50,672 nucleotides of DNA from Rhabdochlamydiaceae bacterium (lineage in GTDB: Bacteria; Chlamydiota; Chlamydiia; Chlamydiales; Rhabdochlamydiaceae), in NCBI GenBank assembly GCA_019745395.1, contig JAIETG010000018.1:1-50672 (forward strand). Reading direction: 5' to 3'. Numbering within the stretch: position 1 is the first letter of the stretch; each line of letters begins with the position of its first letter. A program made the position numbers and the translations under genes. The notes beneath the pieces were generated by a model. That model had not been told where the DNA came from and made no database searches. It saw nothing but the letters and a program-made list of their open reading frames with translations. Positions 33,634-42,589 of the stretch are shown here, piece after piece.

Positions 33634-35517
33634 TTATTTTATGCTAGAAACTTTTAAAGGCTTTAACCTCTTGCTTGTTATCCATTGCTGCGCTATCCCA
33701 AGGCTCGTTGATGAGAGCCAATAGATATTTAACCCAGAAGGGAAATGGTAGAACATAACAGTAAAGACAACGACCATGATGTTTCCCATCATTTTTTGTT
33801 GTTTTTGCTGGTCTGTCAAAAACTGTCCATTCTTAGGAAGAGGAGAGGACATTTTTTGCTGAAAGAACATGACAGCTCCCAATAGGACAGGCAATAGATG
33901 AAAACTAGTTCCAAAGAAAAAGACTGGGTAGTTCCAAGAGAAAAGCACGTCTGAGGCTGTCAAATTGTCAATCCATCCTGGAATAAAGCTTGCGCCTCGA
34001 AGCTCGAAAGCAGATTTTAGCAAATCAAACATTCCAATCAGAAAAGGGATTTGGATTAAAATAGGAAAGCATCCTGTTAGAGGATTGACTCCTTTTTCTC
34101 TATAAAGAGCCACGATTTCCATTTGCGCTTTTTTAGGGTCTTTTTTGTATTTTTCTTGAATTGCAGCGGTAAGGGGAGCTATTTGCTGCATCTTTAAAGA
34201 GGATTTAATGGACCATCCGTTTAAAGGATAGAGCATAACTCGCAAAGCAATTGTCAAGAATATGATGGAAAATCCCCAAGAATGTGTAATTTGGTAGAAA
34301 AACTTCATCAAAATAAAGAGGAACTTGGCAAATGGTTCAGAAATAAAAGTAAACCATCCTTGAAAGCTCAATGCCGAGACAAAGTGTGGGTTGCCATCTG
34401 TTTGAGTCAAAGCCTTGTCGATTTGTTCAAAAAGTCCATCTTGATATGGGCCTGCAAAATATCGAAGCTTTGTCGTTTGAGAAGGTCTAAGAGGTATTAA
34501 GTATTCGTACCCTGGATATTTGTCGGTAGGATAGAGGTTGTATTGTGCGTCGATTAAAGAGAGGCGGGTTGGGGCAGTAGGCCCACTTGTAAAACGTGTT
34601 CTAAATCCAGCTACATTTTCAGATAATGGTTGAATGATGAGTCCTAAAAATCCATTTGAGTTACTTACCCAGCTAGGAACGATAGAGGAGTAGGTTGTCA
34701 TTGCTTTCGGAAGCGATAACGACTCTACTTGAGTTTTTTGATTTTTACTCACAAGGTATTTGAGAACAGGAGAAAAATTTCCGGAAATAAGTTCGACTTC
34801 AGGAATTCCCGTTGTCATCCAAAGTCCTCTGGAATCGCCTTCTACTTTAACCTCTACTTCTAAGCAGTAGGGAGTTTGATCAGATGTTAAAGTGAATGTT
34901 TTGGTGATTTTGCGGTCTGCTTCTACTAGTTGAAGTTCAATCAGATTTTTTTCAAAGCGTGTTACTTGGTAGCGCGGGGCAGAAAAAGGCTCTGTATCGG
35001 AAACGACTTGAAAAGCGTAATTCTGAGCGGGCATCTGGTAAAGAGGGTGTTTTGTTCTTTCCAGCACGTTTCTACGTAGCAGTGGGTAGTACCCCCCTGT
35101 AGAAAGTTCTGTGACTTTTTGTGCTTTTCCATCTTTCCATATATAGAAGGGTTTGGAGGGGAATTGATCGTTATAAGGGTATTCTTTTTCCATCGTGCGA
35201 TCAAATCCAATAGGAAGAACGAGGCTTCTAGGATGTTTATCCGACTTGAACGGAAGGTTGATCTCTGAAATGGAGCCACCGTCTGTGGAAAATACTATTT
35301 GTTGAACATCATTTTCTAGGACATATAATGCTCCAGAATCTTCCGCGAATACAGGTGCGGAAGGGGTTGTTGCAGCTACAGGGGGCGTAGCTGTTTGCTC
35401 TATGACTTTAGGAGCTTGAGAGGGCTTTCTTTCTTCTTCTTTAGAATGAAACCAATTGTTAATGAAAAATAAGCAGCAGGTCAGACCGACAACGAAAAGA
35501 AGAGAGCGTTTATCCAT
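33634..35517 (-). CDS. yidC: Membrane protein insertase YidC
   Basis: A 627-residue inner-membrane insertase that works with Sec or alone. One N-terminal membrane anchor (LLFVVGLTCCLFFINNW) is followed by a large periplasmic domain and then five conserved segments, starting with the WGFSIIFLTIALRVMLYPL region. Further parts are KMQQIAPLTAAIQEKYKKD, GVNPLTGCFPILIQIPFLIG (the core segment) and FPSGLNIYWLSSTSLGIAQQ. Length and segments fit Gram-negative YidC, which has the periplasmic domain. The neighbouring dnaA2 repeats the chlamydial CT250-CT251 order. AAGGGA stands about 8 bases before the ATG. A terminator separates it from the gene upstream, so it has its own promoter. Confidence 0.95.
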   Translation of the reverse strand: MDKRSLLFVVGLTCCLFFINNWFHSKEEERKPSQAPKVIEQTATPPVAATTPSAPVFAEDSGALYVLENDVQQIVFSTDGGSISEINLPFKSDKHPRSLVLPIGFDRTMEKEYPYNDQFPSKPFYIWKDGKAQKVTELSTGGYYPLLRRNVLERTKHPLYQMPAQNYAFQVVSDTEPFSAPRYQVTRFEKNLIELQLVEADRKITKTFTLTSDQTPYCLEVEVKVEGDSRGLWMTTGIPEVELISGNFSPVLKYLVSKNQKTQVESLSLPKAMTTYSSIVPSWVSNSNGFLGLIIQPLSENVAGFRTRFTSGPTAPTRLSLIDAQYNLYPTDKYPGYEYLIPLRPSQTTKLRYFAGPYQDGLFEQIDKALTQTDGNPHFVSALSFQGWFTFISEPFAKFLFILMKFFYQITHSWGFSIIFLTIALRVMLYPLNGWSIKSSLKMQQIAPLTAAIQEKYKKDPKKAQMEIVALYREKGVNPLTGCFPILIQIPFLIGMFDLLKSAFELRGASFIPGWIDNLTASDVLFSWNYPVFFFGTSFHLLPVLLGAVMFFQQKMSSPLPKNGQFLTDQQKQQKMMGNIMVVVFTVMFYHFPSGLNIYWLSSTSLGIAQQWITSKRLKPLKVSSIK

Positions 35518-35580
35518 GGAGGAATCCCTTATACATAAAGAAATGAATCAATGGCGATAGTATCACAAAAAGGGGAAAAT

Positions 35581-35610
35581 AAAAAAGCTCCTTTTACAAG
35601 GAGCTTTTTT
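35581..35610. terminator. Intrinsic terminator
   Basis: AAAAAAGCTCCTT (35581-35593), loop TTAC, AAGGAGCTTTTTT (35598-35610). It lies after the stop of the minus-strand gene at 35640 and before yidC, ending that gene. It reads with T runs on both strands. Confidence 0.92.
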
Positions 35611-35639
35611 TGTCTTAAGTAGTGGGTAAAGCAAACGTA

Positions 35640-36242
35640 TTAATGTGTATCTCCCCAGTGTGGGCTAAAAAGAGGATTAGCATTCCAAGGTTCTATCCCG
35701 AGACGTTTATTAGGAACGGTCTTTGTCTTGTTTTGCGAAGTGGTATCTGTTTCTGCAAGTTCTTCTACTCTTGGGTGGGGAGGTGGGATTCGAGTGTTCT
35801 GCTCCCTTCTGGGGGCATCCTCTAAAAGGAGTGGAGCTCTTCGCTGAATTTGCTGAGTTTCCCATTCGTCTGTAACTTGGGGGCGAATTCTGGGGGTGCT
35901 CAAAGGTTTTAAGGATCTGTCATAAAGTTCTTTTAAAACCTTGTTTTCTAGGGTCAATTTGTAGACTAAGCTCGCTAGCTCTGTAACTTCGGCTTCTGTT
36001 AATAGTGTTGGATCTTTTTGAGAAAGCTCAAGAGCTCGTTGCCGTGGTCTATTGTAAGGCACTAGCGCTGTAGAGGTCGGGTGTGCTGTGCTAGAATTCA
36101 TTTGCTGAAGAGTTTGATTAGCTATGCGGGGATCTATGGCGTTGCGACGTTGGGGGGGAGTGTGGGAATTTTTGGGAGCTGATCCTTGGGAAGCGGTAGA
36201 TTGACCTCCTCCTGAGGTGGGATTTAATCGTGTATTTTGCAT
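35640..36242 (-). CDS. Disordered Pro/Gln/Arg-rich protein, possible effector
   Basis: A 200-residue protein with no recognisable domain. The N-terminus is rich in S, T, G, P and N (MQNTRLNPTSGGGQSTASQG), a pattern often seen in type III secretion signals, but that is only suggestive. A short helical coiled-coil-like part (LTEAEVTELASLVYKLTLEN) is followed by proline- and arginine-rich linkers (RIPPPHPRVEELAETD) to the end. No membrane segment. It has a terminator of its own. Because the composition is so biased, homology searches will be hard; function unknown. Confidence 0.7.
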   Translation of the reverse strand: MQNTRLNPTSGGGQSTASQGSAPKNSHTPPQRRNAIDPRIANQTLQQMNSSTAHPTSTALVPYNRPRQRALELSQKDPTLLTEAEVTELASLVYKLTLENKVLKELYDRSLKPLSTPRIRPQVTDEWETQQIQRRAPLLLEDAPRREQNTRIPPPHPRVEELAETDTTSQNKTKTVPNKRLGIEPWNANPLFSPHWGDTH

Positions 36243-36346
36243 AGATTCCTTTGCTTTTGTTGTTTTTTAGTTAAAAACAAGTTTTTGGAGGAAGAATATA
36301 CGAAAAAAACGCGTATAAAACAATGTAAAAGATAAATTTACGGCTC

Positions 36347-38365
36347 TTATAACTCTTCGTGCTGTCTAGATTTTCTTTCTAAATAATGTAGAAAATCTTG
36401 GAACCCTTCTGTTGTGCGGACATAGTCTAACCATTCATCTTCTAAAATTTCTTCAATGGAAGGAAGGGCTTGAAAAGATTCGGTTTTCATGAGAAAAGCT
36501 AGAGATTTTTCGGGTTGTCTGAGAATCGAAAATAGGCCGGCGAGTTGATAGTACGCTTGTAGGTTTCCAGCTTTAACAGCTTGAATCAGCTTGGCCTCTG
36601 CATCTTTATAGCAAATTTCTACTTCTAAAGCATCGCTGGAGGCTTGCGCGATATTGATGAGCGTCACTGCGAGATCTACCAGAATCTGATCGTTTTCTTC
36701 TTCGTGCTTAGCTGCTAGTTTAAAATAGTGAAGTGCCTTGTAAAAAGGATCTAGCTCTTCTGATAGTTCTCCTAAATGGGAGTGTACTAGAGCTAGCTGA
36801 TAATGAATGTGAGGAAAGTCTGGATCGATCATAAGCACGTGAGATAGGGTCTCAATAGCTTTGTTATAGTAGAGTTCTTCTTCAAAAAATTCCGCATACA
36901 AATCGAGTGTTTTAGCGTATTCAAAAAGCCAATCGGGGTGCAGATAGAGTGCGTTTTTTTGCATTTGTAGAACTTGTTCAAATTCTGCAATAGCCATTTC
37001 AAACCAGCCCTCTTCTTGCGTAATCTCTCCGAGTTTCGATAAAGTATAAGCATAGGCAAAATGATAGTAGCTAGATCTGGGCTGTAGATGAATAGCCTTA
37101 CGGTAGAAATTTACGGCTTGCTCGAAGGATTGCATGTCTTCAAGGATGATCCCTACAAGAGTGTAGGCGTTTGCCATAGAAAACCAAAGGCTGTGACAAG
37201 CTCTGTTTAAAGAAAGCCCTTGTTGAAATCGCTCAATGGCTTGATATAAGTAGTCGTGTTCTCCGAAGTATTTCCCCATAGAGACGTAGCTCTCTCCTAA
37301 AGCTCTCCAAGCTTCAGGATCTTCAGGAAGTGCCTCGACGGCCTCTAGAAGTTTATTTTGTCCTTCGCAGATAGGTTCTATATTGTCGGTCAGCTCTCCC
37401 AGAAGCGATAAAGCCTCTCCTAGGCAGATAGAGCTTTCCCAGGAAGCGCTGTTAATAGCTCGGGCTTTCATGCATTTTTCTATGGATAATCGAATTCTCT
37501 TGGCGTCGGAGACGTTTCGTCCGCTTTTACAGAGGAAAGATGCCCATTGCAGCCATAGAGTTTCTGCAAGAGGGTGGATTTGTGCGCAAGTAGAAAAACA
37601 CTCATTGGCTTGTGTGAAATGATCTTCATCATGAGTGGATTCATATAGAAAGCTCATCGCTAAAGAAAGATTTTTCCATCCTTCATAGTTTTGAGATTCA
37701 TAAGAAAGAGCATGCTTGAAATGGTGGATTGCTTTGACGCAGAGTCGAATGTCATTGACTTGTGCAGCTAGGGCAAAGCAGGTGAGACCAAAAGAATTCC
37801 AAAAATCAGGGTCTGCTTGCAGCGTGTGCTGAGAGGATGTTTCAAATGCCTCCATCGCAAGATACCAGTCGTGGGCTTCTTTGGAATGTTTGGCGATCTC
37901 AATTTGCACTTGTGCATATTCTCGGTATAGGTCGGCCAGCATTTCTGGAGATTTGCCTTGTTGGAGCTCTAAAGCTTTTTGTAACTTGCTCATAGCTTCA
38001 AGAAAATAATGATACTTTTGATGGGTTTTTCCAAGGTAGGCTAACGACATTCCCCAGATAAGCCATGCTTCAAAATATTCAGGGAATAGGACTGTTGCTG
38101 TTTTTAATTTTTTATTGGCTAAAAATAGGGTTTTTTCTAGACCTTCTTCTGTCCCAAATTCAAAGAGAGACAGCCCTTGTTCAAAGTATAATTTGGGATT
38201 GTTGGGCTTCAGTTCACAAGCTTTCTCAAAGAGGTTGCATCCTTCTTCTAGGCGACCTTTAATCAAGGCTGTTTGTCCGAGAAGCAGAAGCTCTTGAGAC
38301 TTAATATCAATCGGACAGATCTGATCCATTTCTGAATGCGGCGCTGAGGAGAGTATTTTATGCAT
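36347..38365 (-). CDS. TPR-repeat protein
   Basis: A 672-residue protein built of many tetratricopeptide-like repeats, for example EEGCNLFEKACELKPNNPKL, QAIERFQQGLSLNRACHSLW and QAVNFYRKAIHLQPRSSYYH. No signal peptide or membrane segment and no catalytic domain. TPR proteins are scaffolds that bind partners. In chlamydiae, TPR proteins are common and some are part of or chaperones for type III secretion; I cannot tell which group this belongs to. It is a single gene on the minus strand. Confidence 0.9.
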   Translation of the reverse strand: MHKILSSAPHSEMDQICPIDIKSQELLLLGQTALIKGRLEEGCNLFEKACELKPNNPKLYFEQGLSLFEFGTEEGLEKTLFLANKKLKTATVLFPEYFEAWLIWGMSLAYLGKTHQKYHYFLEAMSKLQKALELQQGKSPEMLADLYREYAQVQIEIAKHSKEAHDWYLAMEAFETSSQHTLQADPDFWNSFGLTCFALAAQVNDIRLCVKAIHHFKHALSYESQNYEGWKNLSLAMSFLYESTHDEDHFTQANECFSTCAQIHPLAETLWLQWASFLCKSGRNVSDAKRIRLSIEKCMKARAINSASWESSICLGEALSLLGELTDNIEPICEGQNKLLEAVEALPEDPEAWRALGESYVSMGKYFGEHDYLYQAIERFQQGLSLNRACHSLWFSMANAYTLVGIILEDMQSFEQAVNFYRKAIHLQPRSSYYHFAYAYTLSKLGEITQEEGWFEMAIAEFEQVLQMQKNALYLHPDWLFEYAKTLDLYAEFFEEELYYNKAIETLSHVLMIDPDFPHIHYQLALVHSHLGELSEELDPFYKALHYFKLAAKHEEENDQILVDLAVTLINIAQASSDALEVEICYKDAEAKLIQAVKAGNLQAYYQLAGLFSILRQPEKSLAFLMKTESFQALPSIEEILEDEWLDYVRTTEGFQDFLHYLERKSRQHEEL

Positions 38366-38705
38366 GTGCTTTTTGCCCTTGTCAGGTTTTGCTAGAGGCT
38401 ATCGCCAAAGGTCAGGATTATAGGAAATGGGCCGTTTTTTCACAATCAGCCAAAAGAAGGCTTTGCTTTTAAAATAAAAAAAAGGTGCCTTCTCATTTTT
38501 TGGCCTGCTTACTGTAAGCGTCTTATGTTTTTTTTATATATAGAAAATTTATATTGTCGTTTTTTGTTGGGCTAGTCGCTTTGAATATATGTGTTTAATG
38601 TGCTGGGTGCTTTTCTGTGTATATAGAAATTTTAATAACAATGAATGGAAAGAGCCTGGAAAAACCAGGCTCTTAAAGGATTGTCGGGATTGATGTAGGG
38701 GGACG
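38366..38705. other. Intergenic region with hairpins, no gene
   Basis: 340 bases between the TPR gene and the next minus-strand gene. A long imperfect stem (about 38448-38461 with 38487-38504; AGAAGGC pairs with GCCTTCT) lies upstream of the TPR gene. It also contains the terminator described separately. T-rich stretches near 38510-38550 may hold the TPR promoter. Confidence 0.5.
38651..38673 (-). terminator. Terminator of the gene at 38706
   Basis: AGAGCCTGG (38651-38659), five A, CCAGGCTCT (38665-38673). Read on the minus strand, the hairpin is followed by TTTCC, so termination is moderate. Confidence 0.7.
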
Positions 38706-39095
38706 TTAGTCCATTGAAAAAGGGGCTACTTTGCTGGATCTACTTTGTTTCGATTCTACTTTACCTGAGGTGCTTTCCAAGGAGTCTGCAGTAAGATCGC
38801 TTGCTGTTCGTGGGATAGTTGAGAGGAATATGTTGCAAAATCGACTAAAGCATGTGGGAACATGTTGATTTGTTTTTGAAGAGTCTTTGTTGTATTTTCG
38901 AGTTCTAACGTTTTCAGTAGTAGTTATTTTTGCAGTACGCGCAGCGTGCTCTTTCATATTGTTTTGTGTAACTTCTTGGATTTGTTGTTTTTGAGGACGT
39001 GCTGCTTGTCGACATTCTCCATGCCTCTTATTTATCCAAGGTAGGTTTCCTCTCTCATAGGGGTAGGGTCTTTGTGTCTCTGGGTGAACTTGCAT
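38706..39095 (-). CDS. Small basic protein of unknown function, possible effector
   Basis: A 129-residue protein, strongly basic, with a run of charged and polar residues (ERGNLPWINKRHGECRQAAR). A middle part has two cysteines and a short hydrophobic stretch (TCFSRFCNIFLSTIP). No domain is recognised. A strong ribosome binding site (AAGGAGATAT) precedes the ATG, and a terminator follows, so it is most likely a real gene. It stands alone; function unknown. Confidence 0.65.
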   Translation of the reverse strand: MQVHPETQRPYPYERGNLPWINKRHGECRQAARPQKQQIQEVTQNNMKEHAARTAKITTTENVRTRKYNKDSSKTNQHVPTCFSRFCNIFLSTIPRTASDLTADSLESTSGKVESKQSRSSKVAPFSMD

Positions 39096-39415
39096 TTAAT
39101 ATCTCCTTATTTAATTTGTATTACAACTTTATTATATCATAAAAAATATTTTAATTTTTCTTGCGAGAGTTTCGCTGATTTGTTAATTGCTTTGTTGTGA
39201 AAAGTTTGCAGTGAAAATGAAAATAGAAGAATGTTTTCTTAATTAACTTAATCAATTGTGTGTAGGGTAGTTGTTGATTTTTCGCCTTTTGAGCCGCTCT
39301 CTTATAAGGAGGAGATTTTTGGATGAAAACACCATAAAAAATTAAGTAGTGCTTTCCTGTGGCATGAGTACTCTGCTATACTTCTGGGTAGTTACTTGCA
39401 CCCTATAGGGATCTC
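39096..39415. promoter_or_regulatory. Divergent intergenic region with extended -10 before menI
   Basis: TGCTATACT (39374-39382) is an extended -10 element about 34 bases before the menI start; the -35 is weak (TTCCTG at 39354-39359). Upstream, AAGGAGGAG (39307-39315) is followed by a four-codon reading frame ATG AAA ACA CCA TAA (39323-39337), a possible leader or the stump of a lost gene. Nothing else is seen in these 320 bases. Confidence 0.5.
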
Positions 39416-39808
39416 ATGTTCAAACATACAAGATCGGTTTATTTGAAAGAAACGGATGCGACGGGAGTCATCTACTTCACTTCTTTGTTTCAATATGCAT
39501 TGGAGGCTTTTGAATCTTATTTGCATAGTAAGAATTTTTCCTTATCTGAAGTTTTTGATAAAGGATATCTTATGCCTATAGTTCATGCAGAAGCAGATTA
39601 TAAAGCGCCTTTGCGAGTGGGGAATTTGATTGCAATCCATCTTGCCATTTCCCATGTAGGAGTTAAGTCTTTTTCTATGAGTAGTCAAATCGAACTTACT
39701 TCTACAAAACAAATAGCGGGAAGCGTGAAGATTGTCCATGCCTTTGTAAGACAAGGAGAAAAAGAGTCTTGTCCGATTCCTTCAGACCTTTTGCAGTTTT
39801 TACAGTGA
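39416..39808 (+). CDS. Hotdog-fold thioesterase, likely DHNA-CoA hydrolase MenI
   Basis: A 130-residue hotdog protein of the 4-hydroxybenzoyl-CoA thioesterase type, with the active-site segment KETDATGVIYFTSLFQYALE (aspartate in ETDATG). Such proteins hydrolyse acyl-CoA. The men operon lies nearby on the other strand and includes no other thioesterase, and menaquinone synthesis needs 1,4-dihydroxy-2-naphthoyl-CoA hydrolysis, so MenI is the best guess. General thioesterases look alike, so the specific substrate is inference. An extended -10 element precedes it. It is followed after 72 bases by a large DUF1186-like gene. Confidence 0.8.
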   Translation: MFKHTRSVYLKETDATGVIYFTSLFQYALEAFESYLHSKNFSLSEVFDKGYLMPIVHAEADYKAPLRVGNLIAIHLAISHVGVKSFSMSSQIELTSTKQIAGSVKIVHAFVRQGEKESCPIPSDLLQFLQ

Positions 39809-39880
39809 AATTCGTAGCAATCTAATTTTGCGGTTAGATAATATCGCACAAACACAAAACCTTATAAAGAGCTACTTCCC

Positions 39881-41272
39881 ATGAAAACAGACTCAACACA
39901 TGCCCTACAACTGATAGAAAAAATCCTCACAAAAGAGATAGAATTTCTCTCTAAAGAAGAGGCAGACTTTCTTCTTGATCATAGAGATGTATGCACACGA
40001 AAACTCCTTCCTATTTTAGCTTTAGAGATCACTCAAATAAAAGCGGATGAAAACTGGAGTTTTAATACCTTATCTGGATGTTTAAAACTTTTGGCAGGTT
40101 TTGAGGAAAATAGAGCGTTTGACTGGGTCATTCAATTACATGACTTCCCGGAAGTTCTTGAGGATGAAAATTCCTGTTTTATTCTTCGTTATTGGGCAGA
40201 TCTCTTAATTGCTACCATTTCTTCTGAGTGGTACAAGCTAAAGCAGTTCATTGAAGATTCGGAAGTGGATTCGGAAATTCGAGAAGCTTGTCTCGAGGCT
40301 CTAGTCTTACTTGTTGTTCGGGAACGATTAGATCGCTCTGTTGTAGTAGAATATTTTAATAGTCTCTACTCTAAAATTTTATCAGGTGAGCTAGAGGATC
40401 CTGAATTAGTGATGCTTTTATTAGAATCTTCTCTTTGTATTTGGCCAGGGGATTCGATGGAGGAAATTCGAGAGCTTTTTGGGTTTGATCTTGTAGATGA
40501 AGATTTTGTTGATTTATTAGACGTATTGAACGCCTATGATGAAGGAAAAGAAGAGTGTTTAGAGGATGTAAATAGTTGGGTGACCAGTAGTCATCTGTAC
40601 GACTTTTTTAAAAGAGATGAAGAGATCGAAGAAGATTCTCTGGAGTATGATTTGGAAGAATCAGAGTATCTAGATGATGAGGAGATCGAGCATCTTAAAG
40701 AAGTAGAAAAAGATGTCCGCATTCTTTTCCCAAACTTTGAAATAAAAGGCCTTTCTGCTGAAGAGCAAAAAAAACACCAATCTCTTCCTCAGCTTCTTTT
40801 AGAAGATCCTGAACAAGCTCTAGAAATAGCTGGAGAGCTGCTTACAGCCCATTTTGATATCCCCATACTTCTTTATTCTTTCTATCTCATTTTGACAATT
40901 CTCGAAGACAAAGTTGCTGCGATGCAAGTTCTAAAAAAATGGATCGAAAAATTTCCCAACGATCTCTTAGGTAAAATAGAATATGCACATTATTTTCTTC
41001 GAAGAGGAGAACCGGAAAAAGCAGAAGCTTTATTTTCTAGTACATGGTCACTTGCTGCGTTATATCCAGAAAGAGAGTCTTTTCATGAAATAGAGTGCCT
41101 TAAATTTTTCCATCTCATTGGATGCTATTTTCTCCAAATTGGAGAGATAGAAAAAGCTCAAGAGCAAGCGCAAATTTTGGACGCGACGAACCCTCGCAGT
41201 TTTGAGTGCTATCACTTGCAAAAAAAGATAGCGCTGCGTTTGCGTGAAGACTCTTTCATCGAAGATCTATGA
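39881..41272 (+). CDS. Acidic helical-repeat protein, DUF1186-like
   Basis: A 463-residue protein, acidic, all-helical by composition. The N-terminal half resembles DUF1186 (LLPILALEITQIKADENWSF and a following series of helices including ILRYWADLLIATISSEWYKL). A very acidic linker (RDEEIEEDSLEYDLEESEYL) leads to TPR-like helices (PEKAEALFSSTWSLAALYPE; EKAQEQAQILDATNPRSFEC). No catalytic motif. The end overlaps the convergent menE by six bases, so it is compact. DUF1186 members have no clear known function. It may be co-transcribed with menI. Confidence 0.75.
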   Translation: MKTDSTHALQLIEKILTKEIEFLSKEEADFLLDHRDVCTRKLLPILALEITQIKADENWSFNTLSGCLKLLAGFEENRAFDWVIQLHDFPEVLEDENSCFILRYWADLLIATISSEWYKLKQFIEDSEVDSEIREACLEALVLLVVRERLDRSVVVEYFNSLYSKILSGELEDPELVMLLLESSLCIWPGDSMEEIRELFGFDLVDEDFVDLLDVLNAYDEGKEECLEDVNSWVTSSHLYDFFKRDEEIEEDSLEYDLEESEYLDDEEIEHLKEVEKDVRILFPNFEIKGLSAEEQKKHQSLPQLLLEDPEQALEIAGELLTAHFDIPILLYSFYLILTILEDKVAAMQVLKKWIEKFPNDLLGKIEYAHYFLRRGEPEKAEALFSSTWSLAALYPERESFHEIECLKFFHLIGCYFLQIGEIEKAQEQAQILDATNPRSFECYHLQKKIALRLREDSFIEDL

Positions 41273-42589
41273 GCGTCGAATCTTTTGCAGTTTTTGCGTT
41301 AGGCTAGAACGTGTCCATTTTAACGATTTGGTTATCTCTTCTTGAGGAAGAGGCAGAAATTGAACGGGGAGACTGAATCTGGGGAGTAAAGAAGAGAGTT
41401 TTTCATGAAACTCTTCTTTGCTCGGCATATCTCCTTGGATATGCACAAACGCAACAGGCCTTTGTCCAAACTCTACATCCTCTTGAGGGACGACAATGGC
41501 GTGCAACACATTAGGAAGAGTCCCTAAGGCACGTTCAATTGCTTCCGGGTAGATGTTTTCTCCTCCAGAGATGAAGAGATGATCTTTTCTTCCTTTGTGG
41601 TGTAAATTTCCGTTTAGATCTACACATCCGAGATCCCCAGTAGGAAACCAACTGCCTTCTATCAAGGGTTTGTATATTCCTTGCTCTGTATCATATCCTG
41701 TAAAAAGACAAGCTCCACGGACAAGAATTTCCCCTTCCTGAGAAAAGCGTATTTCTCTACCAGGAAGAGCCTTTCCTAAATGCAGGGGAAGAAGAGTGTC
41801 TTCGTTAGACGTCATGGTGATCTGAGAGGCCATCTCGGTCATCCCGTAGGTGAGAAATAAAGGGAGATTTGCTTCTTGAGCTTTTTGCAGTAAACTCGCT
41901 CCGATCGGAGCTCCTCCAATCAGTGCGCAGCGCAAGTTAGGAAATAGGGTTTTTGCATCGAGCTGTCGAAATAATTGCGTTGGCACCCAGGAGAGATGTG
42001 TAATATTTTCTCTCGAAAAGTCTGATGGTAAAGCGATCGCGCTTGCCGTTTGTAAGCAGCGAAATAAAATGCTAAGACCACTTACATGAAAAAGGGGAAC
42101 ACTTAGAAGCCAGCAGCCGGGTTTTTTTAAAAGTCCTAGCTGCTCTACTGACCCTGCAGCATTTTCTAGAAAATGCTGGGGTTTTAAAACGGCGAGCTTA
42201 GGAGTCCCTGAACTACCTGAAGTAAAGAGCAGAATTTCTCCTGAATTTTGCAAAGATATAGTTTCTCGTTTTTGAGAAATTAAAGAATGGGGATCTGTGT
42301 AAAACGAAGCTTGTGCTTTTTGCAGATACTCGGGAATTTGCTCTAGGGGAAGTCTTGGGCTTAAAAGGCAAGGGGTTGCTTGGATCTCAAGCAAGGCTAG
42401 AAAAAGAACGATAGAGTGGATCTGTATATTTGCGATAAATGCAACTCGATGTCCTGGAAGGATTCCTTGTTTTGTAAGCTCTAACGCAACTTTATTTACT
42501 TCATTGAAAAGCTCTTGATAAGAAATTGCTCTTTGATCTACCCAGACGGCTGGGGAGGAAAGATTATATTGAGCAAATGCTTGTAGCAT
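41267..42589 (-). CDS. menE: O-succinylbenzoate-CoA ligase MenE
   Basis: A 440-residue adenylate-forming enzyme that activates o-succinylbenzoate with ATP and CoA. The AMP-binding motif ILLFTSGSSGTPKLAVL, TYGMTEMASQITM, WFPTGDLGCVDLNGN and GRKDHLFISGGENIYPEAIE are in order; a lysine-bearing C-terminal end (ITKSLKWTR) fits the catalytic Lys. Length and order match MenE. It is the last gene of the operon, overlapping menC by 26 bases, and convergent with the DUF1186-like gene by a six-base overlap. Confidence 0.93.
   Translation of the reverse strand: MLQAFAQYNLSSPAVWVDQRAISYQELFNEVNKVALELTKQGILPGHRVAFIANIQIHSIVLFLALLEIQATPCLLSPRLPLEQIPEYLQKAQASFYTDPHSLISQKRETISLQNSGEILLFTSGSSGTPKLAVLKPQHFLENAAGSVEQLGLLKKPGCWLLSVPLFHVSGLSILFRCLQTASAIALPSDFSRENITHLSWVPTQLFRQLDAKTLFPNLRCALIGGAPIGASLLQKAQEANLPLFLTYGMTEMASQITMTSNEDTLLPLHLGKALPGREIRFSQEGEILVRGACLFTGYDTEQGIYKPLIEGSWFPTGDLGCVDLNGNLHHKGRKDHLFISGGENIYPEAIERALGTLPNVLHAIVVPQEDVEFGQRPVAFVHIQGDMPSKEEFHEKLSSLLPRFSLPVQFLPLPQEEITKSLKWTRSSLTQKLQKIRRS

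Noticed and set aside
39416-39808. Tol-Pal-associated YbgC thioesterase
   Set aside because: The fold is the same, but no tol/pal genes are near, while menaquinone genes are; still possible.
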